From Clostridiales bacterium UBA4696 (GTDB taxonomy: Bacteria > Bacillota > Clostridia > Oscillospirales > Oscillospiraceae): a stretch of DNA of 5,941 bases. Under the pieces are notes generated by a model, which was not told where the DNA came from, did no database searches, and saw nothing but the letters and a program-made list of their open reading frames with translations. Both the position numbers and the translations under genes were made by a program. Below are positions 5,502 to 5,941 of the stretch, one piece after another. The stretch is from contig DHKK01000146.1 of NCBI GenBank assembly GCA_002404795.1, positions 1-5,941 on the forward strand. The letters run 5' to 3'. Each line of letters opens with the position of its first letter. Positions within the stretch are counted from its first letter, which is position 1.

Positions 5502-5941
5502 CCGTTTGCTTCCTCCTCTTGCTTCTTGTCTGCCGGCAGCAGCCCGGCCTTACCCAGCCGCTGCAGAAGCAGCTGCGTGCAAAGCCCGGTCAGAGCCCCG
5601 GCAAGAATTGCAGCCGGCAGTAAGACCGGCAGGTAATACCATACAGCGCGCGTCCGCGCAACAAGCGCCGCCGCGCAGAGCTGACCAAAATTATGCGCCA
5701 TCGCGCCAAAAACGCTCAAAATCCACAGCCGCCGCCCGGAAAACCAGCGCCGCAGCGCGAGCATCCCCGCGTAGGCGAAAAGCCCGCCGGTCAGGCTGTA
5801 GAGCAGCGCCATGCCTTGCCCGGTGATGACGCAGCCGAGCGTCACCCGCACGAGCAGCACGCCCAGCGCCCACCCGGGCCCCAGCGCCTGCATGGCGAAG
5901 AGCGTAAAGATGTTGGAGAGCCCCGGCTTGATGCCGGGAAT
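5498..5941 (-). CDS. Gx transporter / heptaprenyl diphosphate synthase component I family membrane protein (5' end missing)
   Basis: The frame is open to the window edge, giving 147 visible residues of a slightly longer protein; the N-terminus lies outside. The visible part starts IPGIKPGLSNIFTLFA, the hallmark of this family, and continues with GAMAHNFGQLCAAALV and YYLPVLLPAAILAGALTG, both typical. About four membrane segments are visible, followed by a short charged tail (KKQEEEANG). Members were named for a heptaprenyl diphosphate synthase component or as Gx transporters, and their true role is poorly known. They often sit next to rnf and apbE genes in Firmicutes, so a link to Rnf assembly, flavin or quinone/prenyl supply is possible but is an inference. 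The stop overlaps the rnfC start as ATGA, so the two are translated together. An internal ATG at 5893 is not the start, because conserved residues precede it. Confidence 0.88.
   Translation of the reverse strand: MPGIKPGLSNIFTLFAMQALGPGWALGVLLVRVTLGCVITGQGMALLYSLTGGLFAYAGMLALRRWFSGRRLWILSVFGAMAHNFGQLCAAALVARTRAVWYYLPVLLPAAILAGALTGLCTQLLLQRLGKAGLLPADKKQEEEANG

Overview
The window is dominated by one minus-strand operon encoding a complete Rnf complex (ion-translocating ferredoxin:NAD+ oxidoreductase) in the order rnfC-rnfD-rnfG-rnfE-rnfA-rnfB, read from about 5500 down to 611. The start of the operon lies beyond the right edge. There the 3' part of a small membrane protein gene of the Gx transporter / heptaprenyl diphosphate synthase component I family overlaps the start of rnfC. 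The C-D-G-E-A-B order, the high GC content of the genes, strong AGGAGG-type ribosome binding sites and a multi-cluster RnfB all point to a high-GC anaerobic Firmicute, most likely a gut Clostridia/Oscillospirales bacterium. The species cannot be told from the sequence.

Layout: 1-320 is a gene-free, less GC-rich stretch full of small hairpins, ending in a strong plus-strand intrinsic terminator (about 276-320). It probably holds the 3' part of an upstream plus-strand transcript or a non-coding RNA. 322-359 is a perfect 16-bp hairpin. 421-550 is a compact chain of five hairpins that looks like a dispersed palindromic repeat. 568-595 is a 13-bp palindrome just after rnfB that probably ends the rnf operon. 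611-5501 holds the six rnf genes. 5498-5941 is the partial Gx transporter gene.

How the genes work together, from family knowledge: RnfC binds NAD(H) and carries FMN and two [4Fe-4S] clusters. RnfB takes electrons from reduced ferredoxin through a chain of [4Fe-4S] clusters. RnfA and RnfE form the membrane core with a shared iron site. RnfD and RnfG carry covalently bound FMN. Electron flow from ferredoxin to NAD+ drives Na+ or H+ export. Five successive junctions (Gx/C, C/D, D/G, G/E, E/A) are 4-base ATGA stop/start overlaps, and only A/B has a short gap, so the subunits are probably made by coupled translation. No apbE flavin transferase, which RnfD and RnfG would need, is present in the window.

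I see no clearly new system. The main points worth checking are a cysteine-rich tail on RnfE, a Ser in place of the usual Asp in the RnfG flavinylation motif, and the unassigned structured region at 1-320 with the adjacent repeats.
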